Below the pieces are notes generated by a model that made no database searches, was not told where the DNA came from, and saw only the letters and a program-made list of their open reading frames with translations. Below, in pieces: positions 38,838-50,030 of a stretch of DNA of 64,000 bases (positions within the stretch are counted from its first letter, which is position 1; each line of letters opens with the position of its first letter). The position numbers and the translations under genes are program-made. Where the stretch lies: contig NW_025857520.1 of NCBI RefSeq assembly GCF_002878395.1, positions 456,962 to 520,961 of the forward strand, written 5' to 3'. This stretch comes from Capsicum annuum (lineage: Eukaryota; Streptophyta; Magnoliopsida; Solanales; Solanaceae).

Positions 38838-40390
38838 TACATTTGCATGTCCTCAGGAAATCAAAACATAACAAAATACAACACGGTGATGCTAAACCAA
38901 GAGAAACCTATGGTGCCTACGGCAGTCAACTCAATTTTAGCTCAAAACTTTTCACCCCTCCTATTTAAAACTTTTCAAAACCAACTTTGTGGATCTATGT
39001 AACCAACAATGCAATACAAAGAAATCAAGTTATGGCATTACATTACAAATAATAAAGCAAGTATACAGTACTCGAATAGATAAGTAGCTAGCAACAAAAC
39101 CCATGTACTTCATAATAAAGAAGTCCCACTCTCACAGTATAAGTATGCATGTTAATCTGGGAATGATAACGAGAAACTTACACTCCTAAAAGAAGTTTTA
39201 ATCAATGTGCATAGAATACCATAGGCTTACCCTTATTTTCTTTACCTTAATTTTTCAGACAGTCGAAGTAGGATCATTATAGGACTTTATTCGGCTTGTA
39301 ATGGTAGTCTTGGGGGCTAGTATGGTACATTTAGGAGTTTAGTAGATATCCCTCCTTGATACTATAATTACATTTTGGAATCCACTTCTCAACCACAACT
39401 TTTATTTTATTTCTCTCTTTTTTTTATTTCATTTCTTATTCAGGTTGGGTGCGGGTTTTTTTATTCTTCCTTTGTCTTTTTATTTTTCACTTTTTCTTTC
39501 TATTTGTTTTTCTCTTTTTTTACCACACCCAACCCTACTTTCCTTTCTCCTATTTAACCTTATGCATACTTAATTCTAATTACTTATACCTATGATAGCC
39601 ACCCTCAACTTAGGTCATATGTCTGAGTTAAGGTGCACAATGTCCAAGGAGGGACCAGGGCCAAAATAGGTTTATTGTGACTAAACTGGGAAGGTGAAAG
39701 GTGAAAATAAGAAAATAGTCTAAATAGGCTCAAAATAGGGATCAAGAGATATTTATTCTCATTTAGGAGACCATTTAGGCTAAGAGTGGACTAAATCAAT
39801 AACGACCTATAATCCTTTCCTAATCGACTATACGGTAACCTAGGCAAGACGCACAAAGGGAACTAGGTAAGCATCTCACACACACATGGACTAGGGTCAT
39901 GTTACAAACTACTACCTATCCGATTCATGCAAATTCAAACTATGATTATTATTTCCCTAATACTAATGCCATAACAAGATTCACAGTGGTTAGGCATATA
40001 AGCACATCACACAGTTTAAAACAAACTTTTTGGAGGGATATCTTTTTTTTTCACAAAATATTTAAACACTAACAAAATATGTCAACTGCCTTTAGGTGAC
40101 TTATTTTTTTTCTAGTTAAACATAAATAACACTAAACATTACGAAACAAAACACAATATGACCTAACCATACCAGTTCAACTATGAGAGCGCAGCCGACG
40201 GGAAATAAAACATGGCAAAAAAAATCCTCAACTATGGTAAACCCCCACCCTAAACTAAAAGACTACACACTGTCCTCAGTGCATAACTACAATACAATAA
40301 AAGGAGTAAAGACATACCTGGGATACTCTAGGCATCCATCTCAAACTCGCCTTCTTATAAGGCAGGAGTTATCTTAACTAGCAGAGGTGG
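38838..40390 (-). other. Non-coding 3' internal region of the Athila-type element
   Basis: No domain is recognisable on either strand. It contains a pyrimidine-rich low-complexity run at 39395-39540 (plus strand). In complete elements integrase, and sometimes an extra ORF, would lie between RNase H and this tail; I see neither. Confidence 0.55.
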
Positions 40391-40394
40391 TAGG

Positions 40395-40975
40395 GCATGA
40401 CTAGAAGACGTACCCTCTGATCTAGAAAAGTATAATCTATGTCAAGCTCATCCTCTAACTTCTACAATGCCTTCTCTTTGAGTTGAGATAAGTGACCCGC
40501 AATCGGATTCTTACTGTCTTCTAGTTTTTCACCTCAAAGTCAAATTCTTATAATAAGAGGACTCAATGTATCAACCATGGTTTTTAATATACTTAGAAGT
40601 CAGATACCTCAATGTTGCATGATCAGTGTGAACCATGACTTTGATCCCTATCAAATAGGATTGGAATTTCTCAAAAGTAAAACCCACTGTGAGTAACTCC
40701 TACTTATTGACTGTATAATTTTCTACATAGGGTTTAATATTTTGCTGGCATAGTAGATGGGATGAAGGATCTTTTCACGTCGTTGGCCTAGGATAGCTTC
40801 TAAGGCCACACCATTAGTAGTGTACATCACCTCAAAAAGCAAGGACCAATCGGAGACACAATAATAGGAGCAGAGATCAATCACTCCTTAAGGCACTCTA
40901 ATGCCTTGAGACATGCATCATCAAATACGAACTTAACCTCCTTCTCTAAAAGCTTGTATAATGGATTAGAAATTT
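40395..40975 (-). pseudogene. pol: RNase H remnant, Athila-type element
   Basis: Short blocks in shifting frames resemble Athila RNase H. At about 40750 YYASKILNP-like sequence is followed by the remnant of the block that normally carries the KELLA motif. Near 40615-40650 the frame gives HTDHATLRYL-like residues, including the catalytic Asp region. At about 40530-40550 EFDFEVK. Several stops per 100 bp. Continuous with RT upstream. Confidence 0.6.
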
Positions 40976-41960
40976 TAGTTAAGTCCTTGATGAGTCTCCT
41001 ATAAAACCCAACATGACCAAAGAAACTTCTGAAACCTTTGACTGAAACCACAGAAGGTAATTTTTCAATCACTTCTATCTTCGGCCTGTCAACCTTAATA
41101 CCGCTTTATGAAATTTTTTGTCCGAGAACAATTCCTTCCTTCACCAAAAAGTGGTAATTTTCCCAATTTAAAACCATGTTACACTCATCACATCACTGAA
41201 GTGCTTCGGGAAAATGGGCCAGGAAATCATCAAAAGAGTGCCTAGTAATTGAAAAGTCATTCATGAAGATCTCTATAGTGTCCTCCACCATATCAGAAAA
41301 TATCGACATCATACAACTTGAAAAGTGGTCGAAGTATTGCATAGTCTTAATGACATCCTCTTGGATGCAAAATTTCCATATGGGCAAGTAAAGTAGTCTT
41401 CTATTGGTCTTTGGGGGCAATAGAAATCTGATTATAACTCGAATAACCATTAAGAAAATAGTACCAACCCATGTCTTCTAGTCTGTCTAGCATCTGATCC
41501 ATGAACGACATAGGAAAATAGTCCTTTTAAGACCAAGTGTTAAACTTCTGGTACTCCACACACACTTTTTATCCAGTAACTAGTCTCATGGGCACTGACT
41601 TATTCTTTTCATTTGGGACCACAATGATCCCACTCTTCTTTGGTACACACTAAACTGAGTTGACCCACTTGTTGTCTGCAATGGGGTAAACCATGCCCGC
41701 ATCTAACTACTTTATGATCTGTTTATTCACCATCTCTTGCATAGGTGGATTCAAACGACGTTGGTACTTGATGCTGGAAACACAATTTGTTTTAAGTTGA
41801 ATTTTATGAGTACAAATCCTAGATGGATTTCTTACAATGTCTGAAATAGTCCATCCGATGTCCTTCTTAAATTTTTGCAAGACCGAAATCAATTCCTTAG
41901 CCTATGAATCCAAAAAATCAACAGCAATAATGACTAGCAAGGTATTATCAGGCCCTAAAA
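40976..41960 (-). pseudogene. pol: Reverse transcriptase, Athila-type element
   Basis: From about 41730 down the minus frames give MVYPIADNKWVNSV, CVPKKSGIIVVPNEKN, then SFMDQMLDRLED, NGYSSYNQISIAPKDQ, and at 41450-41193 CMMSIFSDMVEDTIEIFMND with FSITRHSFDDFLAH. The catalytic box is FMND rather than FMDD: codon 41259-41261 is AAT on minus, so the first catalytic Asp is Asn. 41072-40881 is the connection (KLPSVVSVKGFRSFFGHVGF then YRRLIKDLTKISNPLYKLLE). Multiple stops and shifts. Confidence 0.85.
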
Positions 41961-42299
41961 ATTCATATCATAAGGGGATGAGAAGGCCTTCAATTCTATC
42001 ACAGTGACTCCACAATAGATGAATGAGATGGCGGGGTAGCTTTATTCTTCAAGTGAAGATCAAACATTTTTGGAGAATAAGAAAAATAATGTCTACGACA
42101 TGATGCGCTCACCATCTTATCATATTCATTAATACCACCACTATCAAACTTTATAATTACTATCGCTAGTGCCTCGACCGCAAGTCTCTCCTCAAAAGGT
42201 AGAGTTAATGCATCATCATCATCATCAATAGTGTTTATCACAGACACCACCCACATATTTTTTGGTTGTCACATCGACTGACACACAATAGAGGTAACC

Positions 42300-42690
42300 T
42301 GCTTGTCATTGAATCTGAACTTTATCTTCCCAATCTCCATCTTAACCAGTGCCCTTCCAATAGCTAGAAAGGGTCAACCCAAGATAATAGGAACTTTGAA
42401 GTCCATCTCAAAGTCAACGATCACAAAATTAGCTGGAATATAAAGAATGCCACCTTCACCAACATATCACATAATATACACATCAAGTTTTTCACATGCG
42501 ATCGGCCATCAACAACCTCATATATATTTTGGGTGCCCCCAACCCCAAATACTTGTAAAATACTAACAATATTAGATTGATACTAGCTCCCAAGTCACAC
42601 AATGCTCGAGCAAAGTTCAAGGACCCAATAGTACATGGAATAGTAAATGCTTTTAGGTCCTCCTTATTTTTTACCAACGATCAGGAAGCA
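42300..42690 (-). pseudogene. pol: Aspartic protease, Athila-type element
   Basis: 42677-42492 is open for 61 residues: FTIPCTIGSLNFARALCDLG followed by ASINL. DLGASIN is the lineage form of the retropepsin active site, and its Asp is kept. The continuation gives LADRM and, below 42480, decayed sequence. It lies between gag and RT as expected. Confidence 0.8.
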
Positions 42691-42999
42691 ACAACACTAC
42701 AATATGCATATTATCAGTGGGCTCATAATTCACCGTCCGCTTCTTAGTAACTAAATCTTTCATACACTTTACATAGCTTGGCATCTTCTTTAATGCTTCC
42801 ACAAGAGAAATATTAACAGACAGTTCCTTCAACATCGACATGAATTTCTTATACTTCTTTTACTCTTGATTTTTCTACAATCTCTAAGGAAAAGAGGGGG
42901 GAGGTCATGGAATGGTCTTCAATAAGGCTCAAATTCCTTCCTATTTCCTTTATCTTTTGCAACTATTTTATCCACACTTATTGATTTTTATTATGACTC

Positions 43000-44690
43000 A
43001 CGAACAATCACCAAATTATTAGGTTCCACTTCGAGTGTATCATCAACATCTATTACATCATTCCAATCTTGATAAACTACAGGAATAGGTGGATCAATGT
43101 AGCCTTACCACTTTGAGTGGTGATGACCAAACAATGACTATTATTCTTTGAATTCTGTACAGTGTTACTTGGAAGGGTGCCTAGTAGATGCTTATTCAAA
43201 GTAGATGACATCTGACCAAATGTGTTCCCAAGTTGCTTGATCACAGAAGCATGAAATTCTACTTTCTGGCTCAAAGATGAAATATCGGCCTTAATCTTCA
43301 TAAGGTAACTCTCTTGATTTTTTGAATCCTTTAAAAACTTATCAAACAATGCCTCTATTCTTGAATTAGAATCTTGATTCCCTAGCAGAACATAAGCACA
43401 ATTTTTTTCTTGTAATCATCCTTACCCTCTAGCCATCATCTATCTCTCTCTTCTCTGATATGAATATTTATCCTATAGTAGTTCTAACCTTGATTCCATT
43501 GCCTCGAGTTCCAAGTGTCTTGATTAGATCCTTGTCCCTTGGCTTAGAAACCCACCAACTCTTTATCTAGAAACTTCGTCTCTTTACCTAAATCATAATA
43601 ATATGACTTAGAAGCTTTACCTTATGCACCCACAACATTCACCTTTTTGGAATTCATAGTTGCAAATTACTTTGTCAATGACCTAATCTCAACCCTCGGA
43701 TATGCAACTTCTTGAGCTACTATATTATCAACAATTATTTGCTCGTTAAAAGCCCTAATGGAATAAGTATCGATGCCTCTTTCAGCCTCCCGAGTATACC
43801 ACCCTTAATTAGTTAAAGAGATCCAATCTATGATTTTTAATGTTGCCTCCTAACATAAGTTCATGAAAGCCCCACCCATAATAGTTTCCATAACAGCTTT
43901 AGCACTAGAATTCATAGCTTTGTAGAATATATCAAGAAAAACTCTCCCCAGAATTCTATGATTGGTCACTATTATCAACTTTTTCTTAAACTAAAAAAAA
44001 GCCATACTCATTGATTCAGAATGCAGTTTTCTAAAATTATAAATTTCATCATTCAATTACAGCATTTGGGAAAACGGGAAGAATCGGTCTAGGAACTATT
44101 TCTACAACCTGTTCCAAGTAGTAATGGACCTACGAGGTGGTTTCACTAACTATAATGTCTCTTCACTAGTTAGAGAGAATGGAAATAACTCGAGTCTCAA
44201 AGCTTCCTGATGTACCACAGGTATATTATATGAAGTGCAAATTCCAACAAAATTTATAATATGCTTGTTTGTGTCATCAGTCGTCAAACCCACAAACATA
44301 CCCATGAGATTGAGCAGTTGAATCATAGCACTTATAATATCAAATTTCACTCCCAGGGGGAAATCAGGAGGAATGATAGCTCCTGTCTTGATAGGCTCAG
44401 TGTACCCCATGTCTTCCTTTGGATCATCATATGCAAGAAAATATTGATAATATGGGAGAACTTGAGCTCTATCTATTCTACCGTTGTCAAGTTTTGCTTG
44501 ATGATTTTTTTCTGTCTCCTCTTGAGATACAAGATGGGCAGTCTCATTATCCCTCCTCACAATTTTTTTTAGTAACCATGTAGTGGTCCGCACAGGTATC
44601 TCCTGAACACCATCTGGAGAAGAGGGATTCAAATAGTGTGGGTCATCTTGAGGAAGCTTATGATGAGTTTTACGGACTATGTTCTAATAT
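43000..44690 (-). pseudogene. gag: gag, Athila-type element
   Basis: The best block, 44632-44150 (160 residues, its frame open upstream to about 44680), contains IPPDFPLGVKFDIISAMIQL, LMGMFVGLTTDDTNKHIINF and EALRLELFPFSLTSEETL, the retrotransposon Gag capsid fold. It continues below 44149 with ITTWNRL and FLDRFFPF in another frame. Near 43349-43077 a coiled-coil-like stretch (KADISSLSQKVEFHASVIKQ) matches the region that in this lineage lies before the protease. The product would have formed virus-like particles; it is now fragmented. Confidence 0.82.
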
Positions 44691-44853
44691 CCTATGATTC
44701 TGTCGTAGGGTTCTTTCAAGATCTGGATCAAGTGGGATCAAGGGATTTTCTTGACTCCTAATATTGGGCATACACCGATGTACGCCTCAAGGAAAAGAAA
44801 AAAGAAAAACACAACAACTTCAACAACTTTAATAAATCAATCTATAATAGAAC

Positions 44854-44871
44854 TCCCCAGCAACGGCGCCA
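44854..44871 (-). other. Primer-binding site, tRNA-Asp type
   Basis: Minus strand reads TGGCGCCGTTGCTGGGGA, 17 of 18 matching the usual plant tRNA-Asp 3' complement TGGCGCCGTTGCCGGGGA. It lies 5 nt from the 5' LTR and is diagnostic for Athila/Tat lineages. Confidence 0.88.
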
Positions 44872-44876
44872 AAATT

Positions 44877-46375
44877 TGATGTCGACCAAAACTACACCTC
44901 AAATAAGTATAATGTGGTCGATGTCAAATATAGTAACCCAACAGAGGTTGGGATAGAATCGACAAAAAATAGGCCAAATATCTCTCACAAATCTGTTAAA
45001 GTAGTTGATAAAACGTAGGAAAGTAAATGGGGGTTTTTGTTGTGGAAACACTAAAGTAGCAACAAGTTTGGATCACTTTAGTTGAAATCAATCTGAGATG
45101 AATATTAGGATTGTGTTCCCCATACTTCCTAACTCCGTAGATTTATCATGCTCCGTAGAATTATTCTAATACCTTATATTTAGTATATGATAAGATATAC
45201 ATCACTGACTATCTTGTGAATGACTTTAGTGAATTTCACTCTATACCATTTGAGTCTCAGAGTGTCGCGTTACTAACCCTTATCCTAGATCCCAAATTAA
45301 CTATTCCTTTTTTAGTGTTAAATAATTAGATGAGGATTGGTATCCTCAAATTACTGTAGTGATCTTCTTTTCCTAATCACTGTCTCTCTTTTGAAGTAAG
45401 TATCAAATACAAAAAGGTTCTCAATATTGGCTACTGTTAAGAAAGCAATTAAATCGAAGATGATCACAATATATGCAAGAATATTGGTTACGAACTATGT
45501 TGCACTTTCTCTACTTTGCTATTCAGTCAGGGTTCTCACAACCCTAGTTAGGGGGTTTATCATCTCATGGTTTCAAGAAAATTCATGGAATTCTTCAAAT
45601 TATAAGAGTAATCTCACAATTATTTAACGATTAAACACAAATTCTCAGATTAATAATCAAGAATAAAGAATTTCAAGATCAAAAGTCAAATCTTGAAATC
45701 GATAGATATTTATGAATGTAAAGAGTTCTTAAACTAGTACAAAAACATCTCCAGAGATATTTATAGATTGCATTAAATCCTAAAAATTCTAACCAAAACA
45801 AATAGGAAAACTGGGTCGGTGGCCATTTACGAACCCACTTATAGGTCGTAAGTGGTACCTACGCCCCATAAGTGTGTGTCGTAAGTGACGGACGAACTTT
45901 AGAGTTTCGGCATGCTTCAGAACTTAACCCATAGGTACTTACGGTGTGTAAGTAGGACTTATGGACCGTAAGTATCCTTGTTGTAACTATCAGGTAATTC
46001 TTCAAACTTCAGAGCCTTATAACCTTCAAACTCTGCTACCTACATTGGCACTTACATTGGCGTAAGTGGTACCTACGCACTGTAAGTAGCCTTTAATCAA
46101 TGTCAGCGCAATCGTCAACTTTCTCGTCCTCTGAACTTTCCACTTCTGAGACCTACGACGCCACTTACAGTGGCCATAGGTACTACCTACGACCCGTAGG
46201 TAGTCTCATAAGTGTGGTTTTCTGTAACCTTCAACTCTTTTTCTTCTTTTAAGCTTCAAAACCTAGTTTCCTGCAACATAGACACAAAAATGCATCATAT
46301 CTAAAAAATGGACCTAAGTACTTGCATATTTTTCGATTTTAAGCATCGAAAGTTCCATGAAACCATTGCACATCA
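44877..46375 (-). repeat. Athila 5' LTR (right copy)
   Basis: 1499 bp, TGATGTCGACC to GCACATCA. At 45830-46210 it holds several inverted words built on cttacgg/ccgtaag and ctacctacg/cgtaggtag. The best is an inverted repeat with 10-bp arms and a 3-bp loop at 46182-46204. A TATA-like tatttataga lies at 45758-45767 just downstream in the element's direction. Confidence 0.87.
45758..45767 (-). promoter_or_regulatory. TATA-like box of the Athila 5' LTR
   Basis: Plus tatttataga (minus tctataaata), about 60-65 bp beyond the CpG word cluster. The equivalent tatttataga is at about 38228 in the other LTR. Confidence 0.5.
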
Positions 46376-47499
46376 CTTCTACTCATGTCATTCCTATGTT
46401 GGAAGTTGTATACTTAGTGTTATCGTGTACTTATTAGAAGTTCTTATACATTGTCTAGACTAGGTCCTTGGGAAAAGTATTTTCATTATGACTTTATTGC
46501 AAAAAGATTATATCATTTGTCAGATTTTAGATCCTTAATGAAATTGCTTAAATTTCTACATGTATTTTGAAATAGATGGTAAGAGTCCTCCTATCTACGG
46601 GATTAGAATTGGGACATTTGCGACCCGATTAGTATGATCGTGAAAGTTATACTTCATCAAGGGTTATATAAAAATTTATTTCCTATTTATTTATCCAAGT
46701 TCATTAATCTAATCTTGTGGCGAATATATATAAGCTTATTTTTATTGGTATTTATGGCTGAATTCTTAAAGATCGGTATGCCCTTTTCCATCAAAGCATT
46801 AATGATGTGAATTCTTTATTCCTTCCTTCCTTTTTTTTTATGGTCACTTTGAAAATATTATGTATCTATTATATGATCTTAATGTTCTATTATGTAACCA
46901 TTATATGATCCTAATGTTCTAAATGTTCAATCTACTTTTCCTTTTTAGATTAGAACTTTGCTATGTCTTTTTTGTTTCGAATATTTTCCTTTGTAAGGTC
47001 ACCTTTGATTTAATGAAGCTAAGAAAGGACGTTTGTACAAACAACTTTTTAATATAATCATATAATAGTATATCGATATATTTTTGCAATCAAAAAGTAA
47101 GAATTGTTTGAGATTTTTTTTCTTGCAATCAATTTCCTTTTATTTTAAAACATCTTTTTTTATAATAGTATCTTTCTTCATTGTTGCTATTTTTTTCTTT
47201 TTCTTAAAGTACCTCAATCTTGTGTGTTTCGTTTTTCACTTCTTTTATGTGTATGTATGATCTTACTTTTGCACTTATGCAGTGATGATTATAACATGAT
47301 CCAATCATAATTTATGGATTTATATAAGGACAACGACAAGAGCTATAAAATTTTGTATGAGGTGCTAGGACTGGGAAATGAGGACATGAAAACCCCAATT
47401 CACCGATACACAAGGAAAAGTAGAAGACCAACAATGAGATGATGACTTATGGTGATTAACCAGTATTAAATACAATACCAAAACAACATTGTGCTTTTT

Positions 47500-47770
47500 G
47501 AAAATGCCAAGGTTGCGATATTTGATGGTTAAAGTCGTTAAGTGTATGGTGGGTAATTAGGAATAATAATTTCATGATAAAATGCATTACTATGTTATTC
47601 TTTGTTTGGTATGAGATATTAATTAGTCCCAAAATTATGTATCTCGTCATTTACACTACAATAATGAGATAAGTTATATATATGGTGAAATACTCATCTC
47701 ATGGAATATCCCTAAACATAGAATAACAATGTTTATCTCGAATCCATGGCAAACAACCCCGTACATATGT
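47500..47770. mobile_element. Possible small non-autonomous DNA transposon (MITE)
   Basis: The phrases ttgtttggtatgagatattaattagtccc and ggcaaacaacccc resemble a MITE type common in Solanaceae that ends in caaacgacccc-like sequence. Neither a clean inverted terminal repeat nor a target duplication could be fixed, so this is tentative. Confidence 0.3.
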
Positions 47771-48615
47771 CATCCATGATCAGCATACTGCTTATAATAT
47801 TTCTAAATTATGCGAATTTTATTTTCAGTTTAGATGAAATTAAACTTATAACTTTGTTATAATTTTTTCTTTTAATCTTCCATCAAGAGGACTAGTACTA
47901 TTCTTTTACCATCTAATAGAAGGAAAGGAATAAATACCGATACATATCTAACCGATATTTGTTATACTTAGAGAATCATGTATTAAAACTGCGTAATACA
48001 TATAAATTTTTCCTTCAAAGTCTTTATTTCATCATTTTAAGAAAATCTTATAATTCATCTAAGCTCTAATCAATTAAAAATGTTTTTATTTATGACGCCC
48101 CCAAGATATAAAAATATTTAAAAACAATATCATGATTCACTAATGCTTTTAATGATCGTGTAAAGCGCGGCCTATTTTACTAGCATGACATAATGTGTGA
48201 CTAATTTAGGATGAAAAGCAAAATGAATAGTACCAAGTTTTGTCAGTTCATCATAACTTGAGAAGAATTGATGAACAGATGCAACTTTTACCTACAAGGA
48301 TAGTATGTATCCAATTGAGCAAGTTTACTATCTCTTATTGAAATATTTCAAACACTTACCTCATAAGTAAATTTAATTTATTCCTACAACTTATTCTCGA
48401 TAGTAATTTAAGGTTTCCCTTGTATGAAGGTTCATACGTATTAAAATTTTATTGGATTTAACTTTATAAATTAAGTTGGACTATATTGAGTTCATTAAAA
48501 ATATAGTTCGAATAATATGGATAATATAATTGGGTTAATCATCAAACTTCAAATGTATTGAGTTGATTTAATTATTGGACTCCAAATGATGAGCCTATTT
48601 TTATTGGTCCAAGGT

Positions 48616-48960
48616 CTAACTAGCTATTAGCTCTTTTAATGTCCAGGCTCATGCCATGTGTCAAAATCATGTGGCGATCCAAGTCGAATAAATTAGACAC
48701 TAAAATCATGTCATGTGTCAACAGATGTGGCAATCTAACTGGCTATTAGCTCTTTTAAAGTCCAGGCTCATACCACGTGTTAAAATCATATGGCGATCCA
48801 AGTCAAATAAATGAGACACTAAAATCATGTCATGTGTCAAAAGATGTGGCAATCCAAATTAAATTAAATAAACCACTAAAATCATACCACGTGTCGAAAG
48901 GTGTAACAATCCAAGTTAAACAAAATCGAGACATAAAAATAATGCAACGTGTCAAAATTA
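48616..48960. repeat. Minisatellite, about six units of 57-62 bp
   Basis: The phrase CAYGTGTYAAAA (with variants) recurs at about 48652, 48709, 48772, 48827, 48886 and 48946. A higher-order period of about 118 bp is visible: ctattagctcttttaa-gtccaggctca occurs at 48624 and 48742. Three copies retain ACGTG cores. Confidence 0.7.
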
Positions 48961-49369
48961 TGTACCATGACCCAAATTCAAAATTTTGCAACCACCTATT
49001 ATATTCTAACTCAATGAGTGTACCCTTACTACCCAATCATTTTTAAGTGGAATTTATCTATGGCAATACCATTATAATCACCAATTCAATGAATAATTAC
49101 AATCATATTTAATGTCATTCAAAACCTTTACAAATCTTTAATCAAATAAAATATAACTTTTCCTTTTTGGTCGAATTGAACAAATTTTATTTCTCCTGTG
49201 CCAACTTTACATCTTGCAAAATAAAAAAATGTTATCACTGCAAATACACATCCCTACTCAACCCCTCACCCGTGCCTATATCTAGCTTCTAAATCAAAAT
49301 ATAACTTTCCTATTCAGGTTCTCTCTTTACAAGTAAATCACTTCTTTATACACTCTACTCATATACAAA

Positions 49370-50030
49370 CAATCTTTTCTAGTCTTTGAGATCATCATAT
49401 GTGGCCTTGGTACTTTGTTATGCCAAAGAATTATATTCTTGGCATGTCATATAGAGTATACTAATGCAGATAGCACTGCACAAATTAGACTTTTACTCAC
49501 TTTTTCTATACGTATCATGTTAATCTTCTCCAAATTCCCTGTATGTCCTTCTATCTTAATGGCACCCCTATCCATCCCAATAGTTCATTTATGAAAATCG
49601 AAGAGAAAGGGCATTCAACAAACAAGTGGCTTACTGTTTCAACTTCGACATTACACAGTAGACAAGTATATTCTTAACTTACAACCCACTTATGTAATAT
49701 AGCTCTGGTTTGTATCTTATTTTGTGTTACCATCCAGTATATAGTTGTTTTAAGGCATATTAGAGTTGTTCCAAACACCTCTCCACCATGGTTAAAGTTG
49801 TAAGGCCTCCTTCCTCTAAGTATATCCCAATTTTATAGTGTATTTACCTCCAGGTTATATCCAGTCATCTTGTAAATATCCACCAATAAATTTGTCTCTC
49901 ATTGAATAGATTTTCTTACAATATGATCTACAATCTTTTGGGGGTTGATATGACTTCCAACGTTCTTCTTTTAGGCATGTGTGATCAACCCATTTGACCC
50001 ATAATTTATTAGCTTTTCTACCTAAGTTTC
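49370..50030 (-). pseudogene. LINE ORF2 C-terminal region with zf-RVT
   Basis: From 50030 down: KLWVKWVDHTCLKEERWKSY, then below 49700 a zinc-binding block CLLCNVEVETVSHLFVEC (C-x2-C...H...C), the zf-RVT domain at the C-terminus of plant LINE ORF2. Further on: AKNIILWHNKVPRPHMM. Stops interrupt. The phrase preceding 50030 (VWK) is completed by the sequence right of 52212, so the LTR between is a later insertion. Confidence 0.8.

Larger units (their letters stand above)
37332..46375 (-). mobile_element. Athila-type Ty3/gypsy retrotransposon, 9.0 kb
   Basis: Two direct repeats of about 1.5 kb, both starting TGATGTCG and ending CACATCA, form perfect short inverted termini. The flanks are CTTCT at 37327-37331 and again at 46376-46380, a five-base target duplication. 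On the minus strand the order is 5' LTR, tRNA-Asp-type PBS, gag, protease, RT, RNase H, non-coding tail, polypurine tract, 3' LTR. The PBS type, the protease motif DLGASIN and the RT phrases are those of the Athila lineage. Integrase is not seen. All ORFs are broken. Confidence 0.88.
46376..49157. other. AT-rich intergenic DNA without recognised genes
   Basis: No domain-bearing frame on either strand. It holds a possible MITE (47500-47770) and a minisatellite (48616-48960), listed separately. The rest is AT-rich with homopolymer runs. A host regulatory or single-copy segment cannot be excluded. Confidence 0.5.

Noticed and set aside
39375..39557. Plus-strand ORF rich in Phe, Ser and Leu
   Set aside because: Translation of a pyrimidine-rich low-complexity run in the Athila-type non-coding tail.
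49140..49325. atcaaa..atataac-ttttcc occurs twice (about 49142 and 49292), considered as a LINE target duplication
   Set aside because: Both copies lie on the same side of the LINE and the match is imperfect; the far flank is beyond the window.
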